Below, piece after piece: positions 56,372-64,000 of a stretch of 64,000 nucleotides of DNA; the first letter of the stretch is position 1; the number at the start of each line of letters is the position of its first letter. The position numbers were made by a program, and so were the translations under genes. Below the pieces are notes generated by a model. It worked only from the letters and a program-made list of their open reading frames with translations, was not told the origin of the DNA and did not search any database. The DNA comes from Gari tellinella (Eukaryota > Mollusca > Bivalvia > Cardiida > Psammobiidae), in the NCBI GenBank assembly GCA_922989275.2, contig OV277870.1:33662356-33726355 (forward strand), in the 5' to 3' direction.

Positions 56372-56535
56372 CCCCTGCATTGCTTTTACACATGCACCTG
56401 TCGTCTGCTTCAATATGATTGTCTGCAATATCGATTTAAAGCAGTATGATTGACGTAATTGCGGAGATATTGCGGATCCAAACCATTTGCAAACGCGCCT
56501 TTTGACGTCAATGACAGTGAGTGTTAATTTAAGCA
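56372..56535 (-). repeat. TTAACC-frame remnant, inverted
   Basis: GTCGTCTGCTTCAATATGAT at the left and TGACAGTGAGTGTTAAT at the right, with only the half arm CGGATCCAAACCATTTGC of the core left. Confidence 0.45.
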
Positions 56536-56967
56536 AACGGTAAATTTTAAAAAGACGGTATTCTGACAGTGAACGGATTTAAGCTGAAAATATTTTACCA
56601 ACCAATCAAATCCTCACCAATTATCTTATTGCAGTATGCATTTGGGAATACGCTTTATGATTCTTCACACAGTGAGAAAAAAAATAAGATTTCTTTTCAA
56701 AATTGTAGACGATTTATTCATATTTTAGTGGCACCGTTTGCAATTGACATCATAGGTTTTCCAGAATACAGTGAAAAAACGTAAATCTTCACAAAGGAAA
56801 TGCTAGAGAAATGCTAAAGTGCCGAAAATTCTATTTGTTTATAAAATAATACTCACTATTTATTTTGATAAGAGTGGCAAACTGTTAGCAAAGGACTTCT
56901 CCACTGTACCATAATAGCACCTGGCATGCATTAAAAATAACATGTTAAGGAAATACATGTATATGGT

Positions 56968-57203
56968 AACTGTGGAGAATGTGTTATTCTTTCCCAATAA
57001 GCGCACTTTGCTAAAATCATATGTCCATTGCAACAGTTTGGAGTCTTATAAGTCGCCAGTGTCTGACCTGGTCACAAACTGTTTATGCCTCAGATTGAAA
57101 TAAATCGTCAGAATTAAATATATTGTAATTTTCTACCTCATATCACACTGCGTTGGCTGTAAGTATCGGTTACATAGGGAATATAAACATTGTTCCCACT
57201 TTA
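56968..57203 (+). repeat. MITE, CAGTGGAG frame
   Basis: CTGTGGAGAATGTGTTATTC at the left, core at about 57026-57088 (CAACAGTTTGGAGTCTTATA facing CTGGTCACAAACTG), and ACATTGTTCCCAC at the right. Confidence 0.6.
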
Positions 57204-58091
57204 TAAGCGTTTGTAACTCTGTAAAATAAATAGTTTGATGTACACATGTTATTTATAGAATAAGAATGCGTATGGCTTGTGTTTGATAAAAGTATTTGTT
57301 CTTGGAACCCTGGGCATGTATATTACACGTCCAATTCCAACAGTGTAGCTGTGATGAGTACATTTGGCCTAAAGATGCACACAAGAAATACCTCCGTACA
57401 CTGAATACTAATACTGTGCTATTTGGCAACACTGACTTTACACACAAAGATAATTCGCTGCTCTTTAAGGAGTTTCAGAAATTTATTAAAAGAACCAAAC
57501 GTTTTGGAACATAATACTTTATCTATTCCAATATCCACAAACTATGTAGATAACAATTGGTTGGATCTGGGCTGGGTGGTCACATGTGGGGGAGGACAAA
57601 TGGATTTTCTTTTCTTCTTTATACTTGAATAAGTTTCTTTTTTCCCTTTTCTTTTTGTAAACTTATAATATTTTCTTCTGCATTACATCATAACGTACTT
57701 ACGATTGACATCAAGGGAAGGGCCTTCTCTAATGTTGGTATAACTTGTGGCCCAACCCGTTTGCAATATATTATAGTCGTGTGGTAATTTGTATACATAT
57801 ATGCTGTAAAACCGTGTACATGTTAGTCGATAAATGTATATGATATCTGATATATGCAATACAATATGATTAAATCAATGAGTACCTAGATATTAGATAC
57901 CCTTTGATCAGGGCATGCATTGTATGTTATATTGCAATACATTTACGAAACACACCCGATCATAAACAGTAAAAAACGGTCTACATTAAATTGGAAACTT
58001 GAATTGTTCATATTAAGTTACCAGGAGTATTGAGGTAAAGGCAGTCCCGAGCAGCTCTCTTTTGTCCATTTCGTATTTCTACATTTAATAG
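57204..58091. other. No gene seen
   Basis: Short open frames at 57296-57632 show no recognisable motif. A type B-like trace (CAGTGTAGCTGTGATGAGTA) is at about 57340. Otherwise AT-rich sequence. Confidence 0.4.
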
Positions 58092-58430
58092 CTATAGCTG
58101 GAACTCGCTTTGGTCGACTATAACCGTATTTCAAAGTTAAAACTTAGTTAACAGTGGAGAAAACGTTATTCTTTCCCAATAAACGCGTTTACGCTAAAAC
58201 TATTATTTATATTGCAAACAGTTTGGAGCCAGATCAGACGCCGGGTAACCCGGCGTCTGATCAGGATTCAAACTGTTTGTCACCTAGATAAACATGAATT
58301 ATCAGAATTGTCAAAAAATTGTACTTTTCTACGTTTTAGTGTTTTGCGTTTGCGTACGTTTGCGTTTAAACGGGAAAGAATAACAGATTCTCCACTGTAG
58401 CTACGTTGTAACTTTAATATACATGTACAA
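58092..58430. repeat. CAGTCGAAC-type MITE, interrupted by another MITE
   Basis: GGAACTCGCTTTGGTCGACT and TTTCAAAGTTAAAACTTAGT lie left of the insert; GCTACGTTGTAACTTTAATA lies right of it. Joined, they match the internal palindrome seen uninterrupted at 33880-33935. The terminal blocks themselves are eroded. Confidence 0.55.
58152..58397 (+). repeat. MITE, CAGTGGAG frame, complete, nested
   Basis: A 246-bp element with ends CAGTGGAGAAAACGTTATT and ACAGATTCTCCACTG and core 58213-58280 (inner GACGCCGGGTAACCCGGCGT). It sits inside the CAGTCGAAC-type element with TA on both sides, which fits a TA target duplication. Confidence 0.8.
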
Positions 58431-58486
58431 GCAGGGTGCATTAAGCTTGACCTATTGAGATATAGCACAATTTGACGGAGATGTAA

Positions 58487-58694
58487 CAGTAGAGAGATTG
58501 TTATTCTTTTCCAATAAATGCGTTTGCGCTTAAACTATTATTTCCATTGTAAACAGTTTGGAGTCAAGCTGTTTGCCACTCAGATTAACCTGAACAATCA
58601 GAACTGACGAAGACTTGTCTTTTTGTACGTTTTATTGCACTGCGTTTGTGTTTTGTTTGCGTTTAAATGGGAAAGAATAACGTGTTCCCTACTG
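58487..58694 (+). repeat. MITE, CAGTGGAG frame, hairpin missing
   Basis: CAGTAGAGAGATTGTTATTC at the left, AATAACGTGTTCCCTACTG at the right. The core is reduced to AACAGTTTGGAGTCAAGCTG and TTTGCCACTC, a clean loss of the inner hairpin like that at 54636-54852. Confidence 0.7.
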
Positions 58695-58859
58695 AATCAA
58701 ATTAAAATCAGTGACTTCCAAAAGCAAACTTGTGTTTAGTGGCTATCTAAAATATTACTCTCTATTAGACATAGTACAGTTACGAAACTAAATGCAAACG
58801 AATTACAATAAAGTTAAGGAAACGATTAACGATTTGAATGTGTTGATAAGCCGAGCGGA

Positions 58860-58930
58860 GAACAGTTTTGGAACCTGAATGATCAGTCGCTGGATTACCG
58901 AGCGTCTGTCCTGGCTCCAAATGTTTGCAG
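58860..58930 (+). repeat. Hairpin core (type A), no clear frame
   Basis: ACAGTTTTGGAACCTGAATG and GTCTGTCCTGGCTCCAAATG, inner CGCTGGATTACCGAGCG. Confidence 0.55.
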
Positions 58931-58983
58931 TGGAAATAAGGCTTTTTTAAAGTTATAATTTTCAAACCTTTAGTGCATTGCGT

Positions 58984-59234
58984 TTAACCCTTTCCCCCAT
59001 AGAAGCGCCTTTTAGCGGATATGATTTATTCCTCCGCTGAAGAAAATAGTTCCAATTTAATCAGCCATGAATATATAGTATAGGGAATATTTTCTATATT
59101 TTAGCACATGGAAGCTTAAAGCTGGCTGAAAGTAAAGCAGAATGCGCCTTAAAGGCGCATTCTGCTATACTTTCAACCTGCTTTAAGTGTTCAACTATCT
59201 TAAATACTAGATAGGCTATCAGGTAAAGGGTTAA
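58984..59234 (+). repeat. Complete type D hairpin element with TTAACCC ends
   Basis: Ends TTAACCCTTTCCC and GGTAAAGGGTTAA are inverted. The hairpin at 59113-59200 reads CTTAAAGCTGGCTGAAAGTA, AAGCAGAATGCGCC, TTAAA, GGCGCATTCTGCTATACTTT and CAACCTGCTTTAAG. GAAGAAAATAGTTCC and AGGCTATC flank it. The ends resemble those of the type A TTAACC frame although the core is unrelated. Confidence 0.75.
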
Positions 59235-59300
59235 GTCTTGTTTGCATGTGTACGGAAAAGTAAATAACGACTGCTCTACTGTACACATCGTGAACTAATA

Positions 59301-59526
59301 CAATGGAGAAGACGATATTATTTCCCAATAAACGCGTTTAAAGCACTAAAACGTTTATTTTCAAACCAAACACTTTGGAGCAAGATCAGATATCGGGTTA
59401 CCGTTTGCCACTCAGATTAAAACGAATAGTCAGACATTTCAAAAGTAGCCATTTTTGATAATTTCATGTAATGATTTGGCGTTTCGTTTGCGTTTAAACG
59501 GGCAAGAATAGCGTATTTTCCACCGT
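59301..59526 (+). repeat. MITE, CAGTGGAG frame, half hairpin
   Basis: CAATGGAGAAGACGATATTA at the left, AGCGTATTTTCCACCG at the right. The core has its left arm (CTTTGGAGCAAGATCAGATA) and then jumps to GTTTGCCACTCAG. Confidence 0.65.
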
Positions 59527-60109
59527 ATCTAGCAGACAGAATATAGATCAAGCTGAACCCACATGTGACATTGATTATTGTTGTTATCTATAATTATGTG
59601 TTACATTGGGGAATACGTTAATATTTCTTGTTTAAGTCATTTGAGCCTAGGGACGATTGTACTCGCTCTTTACAGACAATACACTTATGAAGAGTACACT
59701 TGCCTTTTTCTAACAGTGTGCCCCTGAATCAGAGGACCATGTAAGGAGCTCACCGATCATTGACTTCATTGTTTATCCTTTGCAATAAGTTGTTAAATTC
59801 AACCCTCAATAATAACAATGGACTAGACATTATTGGAAACGGTAAGTGTCCATTAAAGTCTCGTGGGTGAATAAGCTCACTAAATAAGATCAACTAAATG
59901 AAGCGTAAACTCAATGCGGCAAAATATTCAAAATGTTTGGTTTTGGTACATATGAGCAACTACATAAAGTTTGGTTGGCAAACAACTAGGACGTGGAATC
60001 GTTTGTCGGTGGGCCAGGCTGTAAACTGTTCTCGATAGGCATTAGTGTTTTAGAACAATCGTGTGAAGTAGGGACATTCTGTGCAAACTGTCGACTGTTT
60101 TCAAATTTA
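59527..60109. other. No gene; type B trace
   Basis: A type B trace (AAGAGTACACTTGCC, AACAGTGTGCCCCTGAATCA, GAGGACC) at about 59678-59760. Nothing else. Confidence 0.4.
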
Positions 60110-60342
60110 CATGAGCCGTGCCATGGCAAATCCTGCCTTATTGCAGTGCAACATTATAATACAGACTAGGCACCGATGTCATCCACTGCGCTGTATCTGA
60201 GTTTGGATGACACTGCCAAAATACCGCATAATTATAAAACAGCTACAACAAATGCTTTAGATGCATGTTGGTGTCAAACAGCGTAGATCAAGACCAGCCA
60301 CCGCGTCGAACGCGGCGTCTTTTCAGAGTCTACGCTGTTTGA
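60110..60342 (+). repeat. Dispersed repeat with type C hairpin, copy 2
   Basis: GAGCCGTGCCATGGCAAATC and CCTTATTGCAGTGCAACATT match copy 1 at 31560. The hairpin at 60273-60342 has arms TCAAACAGCGTAGATCAAGA and AGTCTACGCTGTTTGA and inner stem CCGCGTCGAACGCGG. AGTGTAG/CTACACT in copy 1 is AGCGTAG/CTACGCT here, again a paired change. Confidence 0.7.
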
Positions 60343-60570
60343 AGATGGGAATTTCAATATGACAAATCTAGGGTAAATGGAACTTTATACAAGGCACCCC
60401 GTTGATTGAATATGGACTAATCACATATTAAAGCATGGAAGAATCTACTGGGGCAAAGGGGTTTTAAACAAACCATTGCGGAAAAGTTAAGGTGTTGTTT
60501 TGTCGTTGTTTTGGTGACGTACATATAGCTGATCACTAGGTGATCAATTAATACTCTGTCCGATTTCTTA

Positions 60571-60791
60571 CAGTGGACAATAAATTCGTTTATGCTTAAA
60601 CAGGTTTTTTGAATTATGTAAACAGTGTTGAAATAGATCAGACAGCAGGTAATTCGGCATCTGGTCAGATTTCAGAACTGTTTTACCACTCGGAAAAGAC
60701 TCACTAACATTTTCATAATGTTGTTACATGTATCTACCTCCGAAATCATTGTGCTTAGTTTAAACGGGAAAGAATTAACGTCCTTTCACCA
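60571..60791 (+). repeat. MITE, CAGTGGAG frame, degenerate
   Basis: CAGTGGACAATAAATTCG at the left, TTAAACGGGAAAGAATTAAC before the right end. Core at about 60619-60686 (inner CAGACAGCAGGTAATTCGGC). Confidence 0.6.
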
Positions 60792-61337
60792 TTATATCAA
60801 GATGCTCTTTGACAATTTAATGTGCGATAAGGAGCACTTTGATACACATAATGCTACAAATGTTTTGCTTTCAAGTTGTATCGATTATGTGCTGCTTTTG
60901 TTTTCAGTACTTGTAAAATGATCCAGTCTAGTAAATTATTCATTTCCCATGAAATCTTTATGTTCTCTAAATAGTGACAACTTACATTTGTATCTGGTTA
61001 ACAAACTTGTCTGCCCTGTATCAAAATGGATATATATCCTAGACAAATTACGAATATGAGATGGGGAAGTTGTCACTTATCATAAACGTAGTAGAGACTT
61101 ATGACCGTTCAGGCAGTTTAATGCCATTGGGCAGCAACCTGAAAAATGACTTCGGATATTTTAAGTTTTCTTCCTTGCTATATAGGTTAACTCATTCACC
61201 TTTCAAACATTTAATGGACAAGTCCAATATCCATTCAAATCTAGTCTTTAGCTCGCATGTTCGTAGAACAGCAGAGTTAATGGTATACCCACGGCGTGAG
61301 CGTGAGCGTGGGCGTGGACCAAGGTTAATGTTTTTTA
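60792..61337. other. No gene recognised
   Basis: A short reading frame at 61061-61399 ends in an Arg/Glu-rich low-complexity stretch (about 61298-61325, GTGAGCGTGAGCGTGGGCGT). It has no recognisable domain and runs into the tandem repeat to its right. Confidence 0.4.
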
Positions 61338-62230
61338 GACGGGTTGTTTTAAAGCTTGATACTTGTATTAGGGTGCTGAGAATTTGTATGGAGGTTTAAT
61401 AGGGGTCAAACATTGTTGTTGTGAAGTTAAACGTTAAATATGTTTTAAACTTTTTGTCAATATTCGACATGTTTGTACTTGGGTTTTAGGCTTCAAAACA
61501 CCAACTTAAAGCTATTTTGGCGGCTTATTTTATAGTTTAATACTTGTGCTAGGGGCTTCAATTTTGTATGGACACATTTTGAGTCAAGCATTGACGTTAT
61601 GCAGTTTAAGTTTAAAAACAATTTTAAGATATGTCAACTTTTAACATGATTTGGACTTAGGTTTCTGACTACATGACTACAGTCACCAGGTTAGTTTTAG
61701 ACGGGTTGTTGTAAAGTTTAATACTTGTTTTAAGGTGCTGAAATTTTGTATGGTGGTTAATTAGGAATCAAACATTGATGTTATGAAGTTGAAATTTAAA
61801 AATGATTTTAATATTTTTCTAATTTTGACATGTTTTGGTTAAAAGAAAAATTGGACGGGTTGTTAAAAAGCTTAATACTTGAGCTAGGGTGCTGACATTT
61901 CATATGAAGCTTCATTTGGGGTCAATCATTGATGTTATGCAGTTTGAATTTAAAATTAATTTTAAACTTGTAAAATTTTAACATGTTTTGGACAAAGGTT
62001 TATTTTACTACATGTACAATCACCAGGTTATAGTTTTTTAACGGGTTGTTTTAAAGTTTAAAACTGTGCTATGGTGCTGGCATTTCGCATGGAGCTTTAT
62101 TCGAGGCTATGAAGTTGGAGCTAAAAATGATTTTATTTTTTTCAATGTTTGACATGTTTTTAACTTAGTTGTTTTGACCTCAAATCACCAGGTTAAAGTT
62201 TTTTTGACGGGTTATCTTAAAGTTTCATAT
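61338..62230 (+). repeat. Diverged tandem repeat, ~155-190-bp units
   Basis: The word GACGGGTTGTTTTAAAGTTT recurs in variants at about 61338, 61530, 61700, 61854, 62039 and 62206. After each come GTGCTGaaATTT.GTATGG, GTCAA.CATTGATGTTATG and TTTTAACATGTTTTGGAC. Unit length varies because of indels. No coding content. Confidence 0.7.
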
Positions 62231-62363
62231 AATTCATCATTCATTTAATGACTGAAAATTGATTTGGTTTCGATACAAGATGTTTTTAGATTTTAATTTT
62301 AAAACAGGCGAGCATCTCGGGTTTAAATGAATTTGGCGAAATGCAACAGTCTATCACAAAGTG

Positions 62364-62430
62364 ACAAATAGTGCATACACTGATCAGATGGTTCCTGTAT
62401 GGGTCTTCTGACCAGGGTTTACACTGTTTG
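62364..62430 (+). repeat. Hairpin core (type B)
   Basis: CAAATAGTGCATACACTGAT, CAGATGGTTCCTGTATGGGT, CTTCTGACCAGGGTTTACAC and TGTTTG, with the follower TATAGGACTTGTGTACTC. Confidence 0.65.
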
Positions 62431-62840
62431 TATAGGACTTGTGTACTCGTAACAGGTTTATTAATGCCGAGTATACTAGTGACTAGGGTCGAATGTTTTA
62501 TTTTGTTTCATTCTATTTACACGAAACTAGATAAAGTGAAATGATATTTAGATAACTGTTATAAAAAATGATGATTCATTCATATCTCATTGTCAAATGC
62601 TTGAAGTCTGATAGGACCCGAGTAACTCGGCGTACATGTACACATGTATGACCAAGCTGGAAACTATTTGCCGTGGACAAACTACTTTTACACACATGAC
62701 AATATTGGTTTAAGCCAGGATATTGCAATGAACTTTCACATTGTACTTGCTGGACGCTTTCATTATGGAAATATACAAGGGGGATCTAATACATTACAGG
62801 TTTTTTTCCACATACAACAAAACAGTTCATTTAAACCAGC

Positions 62841-62911
62841 GAACGCTGTAGACCCTGATAAGTCGCCGTGTAAAACGGTGTCTAATCAAGTTATTCACTG
62901 TTTCCTAATAC
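62841..62911 (+). repeat. Hairpin core, intermediate between types A and B
   Basis: GCGAACGCTGTAGACCCTGA has the type B outer arm; the inner stem GTCGCCGTGTAAAACGGTGT is of type A form. Confidence 0.5.
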
Positions 62912-63406
62912 CTAATTTAGGAGACACTACATTTAAATGCTTTAACAACTGAAAATTGAAGCACACATACTTGTTTCAAGACATATGTCATTGTTTACGG
63001 TCTTGTAAAGTGTATTTATTAGTTGTACAAAGACAAAACAAGACATAGCAAAACCTTTCAAATCGCTTTTGACATTTGCAATTCAATTAGCAAGAACCGT
63101 TTACTGTTATTTAGACAAGCTCTTCTAGTGTGAAATACTATCAGTTTAACTAAACAATTAATGCTGTAGAACATGCAATGGAGATCTAATCAAGATCGGC
63201 ACTATTTGCAAGATGCGAAACATCCCCTTTCTTTTTAAATGAATAACAAATCCATCTTACATTAATGTCTTAGCCAATAAAGCAGGTCGTCCTCCGTGAA
63301 GACATATGTGGAGAAGCCGGGACTCGTCCTCATTTAAACAAAATAAAACGCAAATACAATGAAATAAAATCAAGGCAATTGCTTGAACACGTTGACGATT
63401 GTTTTT

Positions 63407-63438
63407 AGCTCACCTGAGCCAAAGGCTCAAGGTGAGCT
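63407..63438. repeat. Terminal hairpin of the bivalve-type repeat
   Basis: AGCTCACCTGAGCC pairs with GGCTCAAGGTGAGCT around AAA, with one bulged base. Confidence 0.8.
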
Positions 63439-63644
63439 ATTGGGATGGCCCTGTGTCCGGCGTCCGGCGTCGTGCGTCGTGCGTCGTGCGTTGTCCGTCG
63501 TCCGTCGCGCGTCGTCGTTAACAATTGCTTCAAATGATATCTCCTCTTATACCGCTTGACAGATTTCAACCAAACTTTACAGAAATGTTCCTTAGGTCAA
63601 GCTCTTTCAAATATGTTCAAAGAATTAAAAACAATACAGAACTC

Positions 63645-63662
63645 TGGTTGCCATGGCAACCA
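63645..63662. promoter_or_regulatory. X-box-like palindrome (possible RFX site)
   Basis: TGGTTGCCATGGCAACCA is a perfect palindrome and fits the RFX X-box consensus. It occurs inside the dispersed repeat, so any activity would be spread with it. Function is inferred from the motif alone. Confidence 0.45.
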
Positions 63663-64000
63663 AAGTGAAAAAATAAGGAAATCTTTAAAAATCTTCTTGT
63701 CAAAAGCTGCAAGGACCAGAGCTTAGATATTTGGCACATATCATCATCTACAGGTCCTCTATCGAGTTTGTTCAAATTATGCCCCTGGGGTCAAAATTGG
63801 CCCCGCCCCGGGGGTCACAATTTTACATAGAGTTATATAGTGAAATGTTCGAATGTCTTCTTGTCTGAAACTAATATGGCTAGAGCTTTGATATTCGGCA
63901 TGGTGACAGTTCTAAATATCCTTTACGTATTTTGTTCAAATGGTTCCGGTTTGTTGCATATCTAGGTCACAGGAGCTAAAATAGATTTTTTCAATGAAAA

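Larger units (their letters stand above)
63407..64000 (+). mobile_element. Start of a bivalve-type dispersed repeat, cut by window end
   Basis: Begins with a terminal hairpin (63407-63438), then a GTCCGGC/GTCGTGC tandem stretch (about 63450-63525), then unique repeat body to the window edge. I remember this arrangement as very frequent in bivalve genomes; what the element is and how it moves I cannot tell from this piece. No reading frame supported. Confidence 0.65.

Noticed and set aside
57296..57632. Two overlapping short frames as an exon
   Set aside because: No recognisable motif, no splice-site support that I can trust, and overlap with a type B trace.
61061..61399. 112-codon frame with an Arg/Glu-rich segment
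   Set aside because: The charged stretch is a GTGAGCGTGAGC low-complexity repeat and the frame runs into the tandem repeat at 61338.

Overview
The window is AT-rich, repeat-dense, non-coding DNA from an animal nuclear genome, most likely a bivalve mollusc. The reasons are the non-LTR retrotransposon fragments with metazoan-type reverse transcriptase tails, the tRNA-derived repeats, the many MITE-like elements, and the right end of the window (from 63407). That end carries a GCTCACCT/AGGTGAGC hairpin followed by a GTCCG/GTCGT-rich tandem stretch, which I remember as a very common bivalve repeat; this is memory, not a search. I recognise no host protein-coding gene. The only coding sequence I can name is two 5'-truncated retrotransposon ends, at 16035-16187 and about 25174-26022.

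Layout. 0-8.9 kb: scattered short inverted-repeat elements and remnants. 8.9-17.4 kb: a nested structure. An old unit of about 1 kb with a tRNA-like module near each end was split by a 6268-bp inverted-repeat (foldback-type) element at 9547-15814, flanked by 8-bp target duplications. It was split again by a 5'-truncated LINE at about 16035-17150. A second copy of the old unit lies inverted at about 51636-52600 and lacks both insertions, so it serves as the empty site. 17.4-25 kb: MITEs, tRNA-like repeats and two tandem arrays of hairpin units. 25.2-27.1 kb: a reverse transcriptase fragment with a duplicated 3' region. 27-36 kb: hairpin elements and an apparently exact 513-bp tandem duplication. 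36.6-38.8 kb: two related terminal-inverted-repeat elements side by side with TAA/TTA flanks, one with a further insertion inside. 39-61 kb: more MITEs of the same families. 61.3-62.2 kb: a diverged tandem repeat. 63.4 kb to the end: the bivalve-type repeat, cut by the window edge.

The most distinctive theme is a hairpin core of about 65 bp with outer stem close to GCAAACAGTTTGGATCCTGA. It occurs dozens of times inside at least three different element frames. Its two arms change together from copy to copy, and its inner part is sometimes lost while the frame stays. A second theme is a row of RFX X-box-like palindromes at about 187-bp spacing inside the 6.3-kb element. Work was by eye: coordinates of degenerate repeats are good to roughly 5-20 bp, and weak remnants have certainly been missed.
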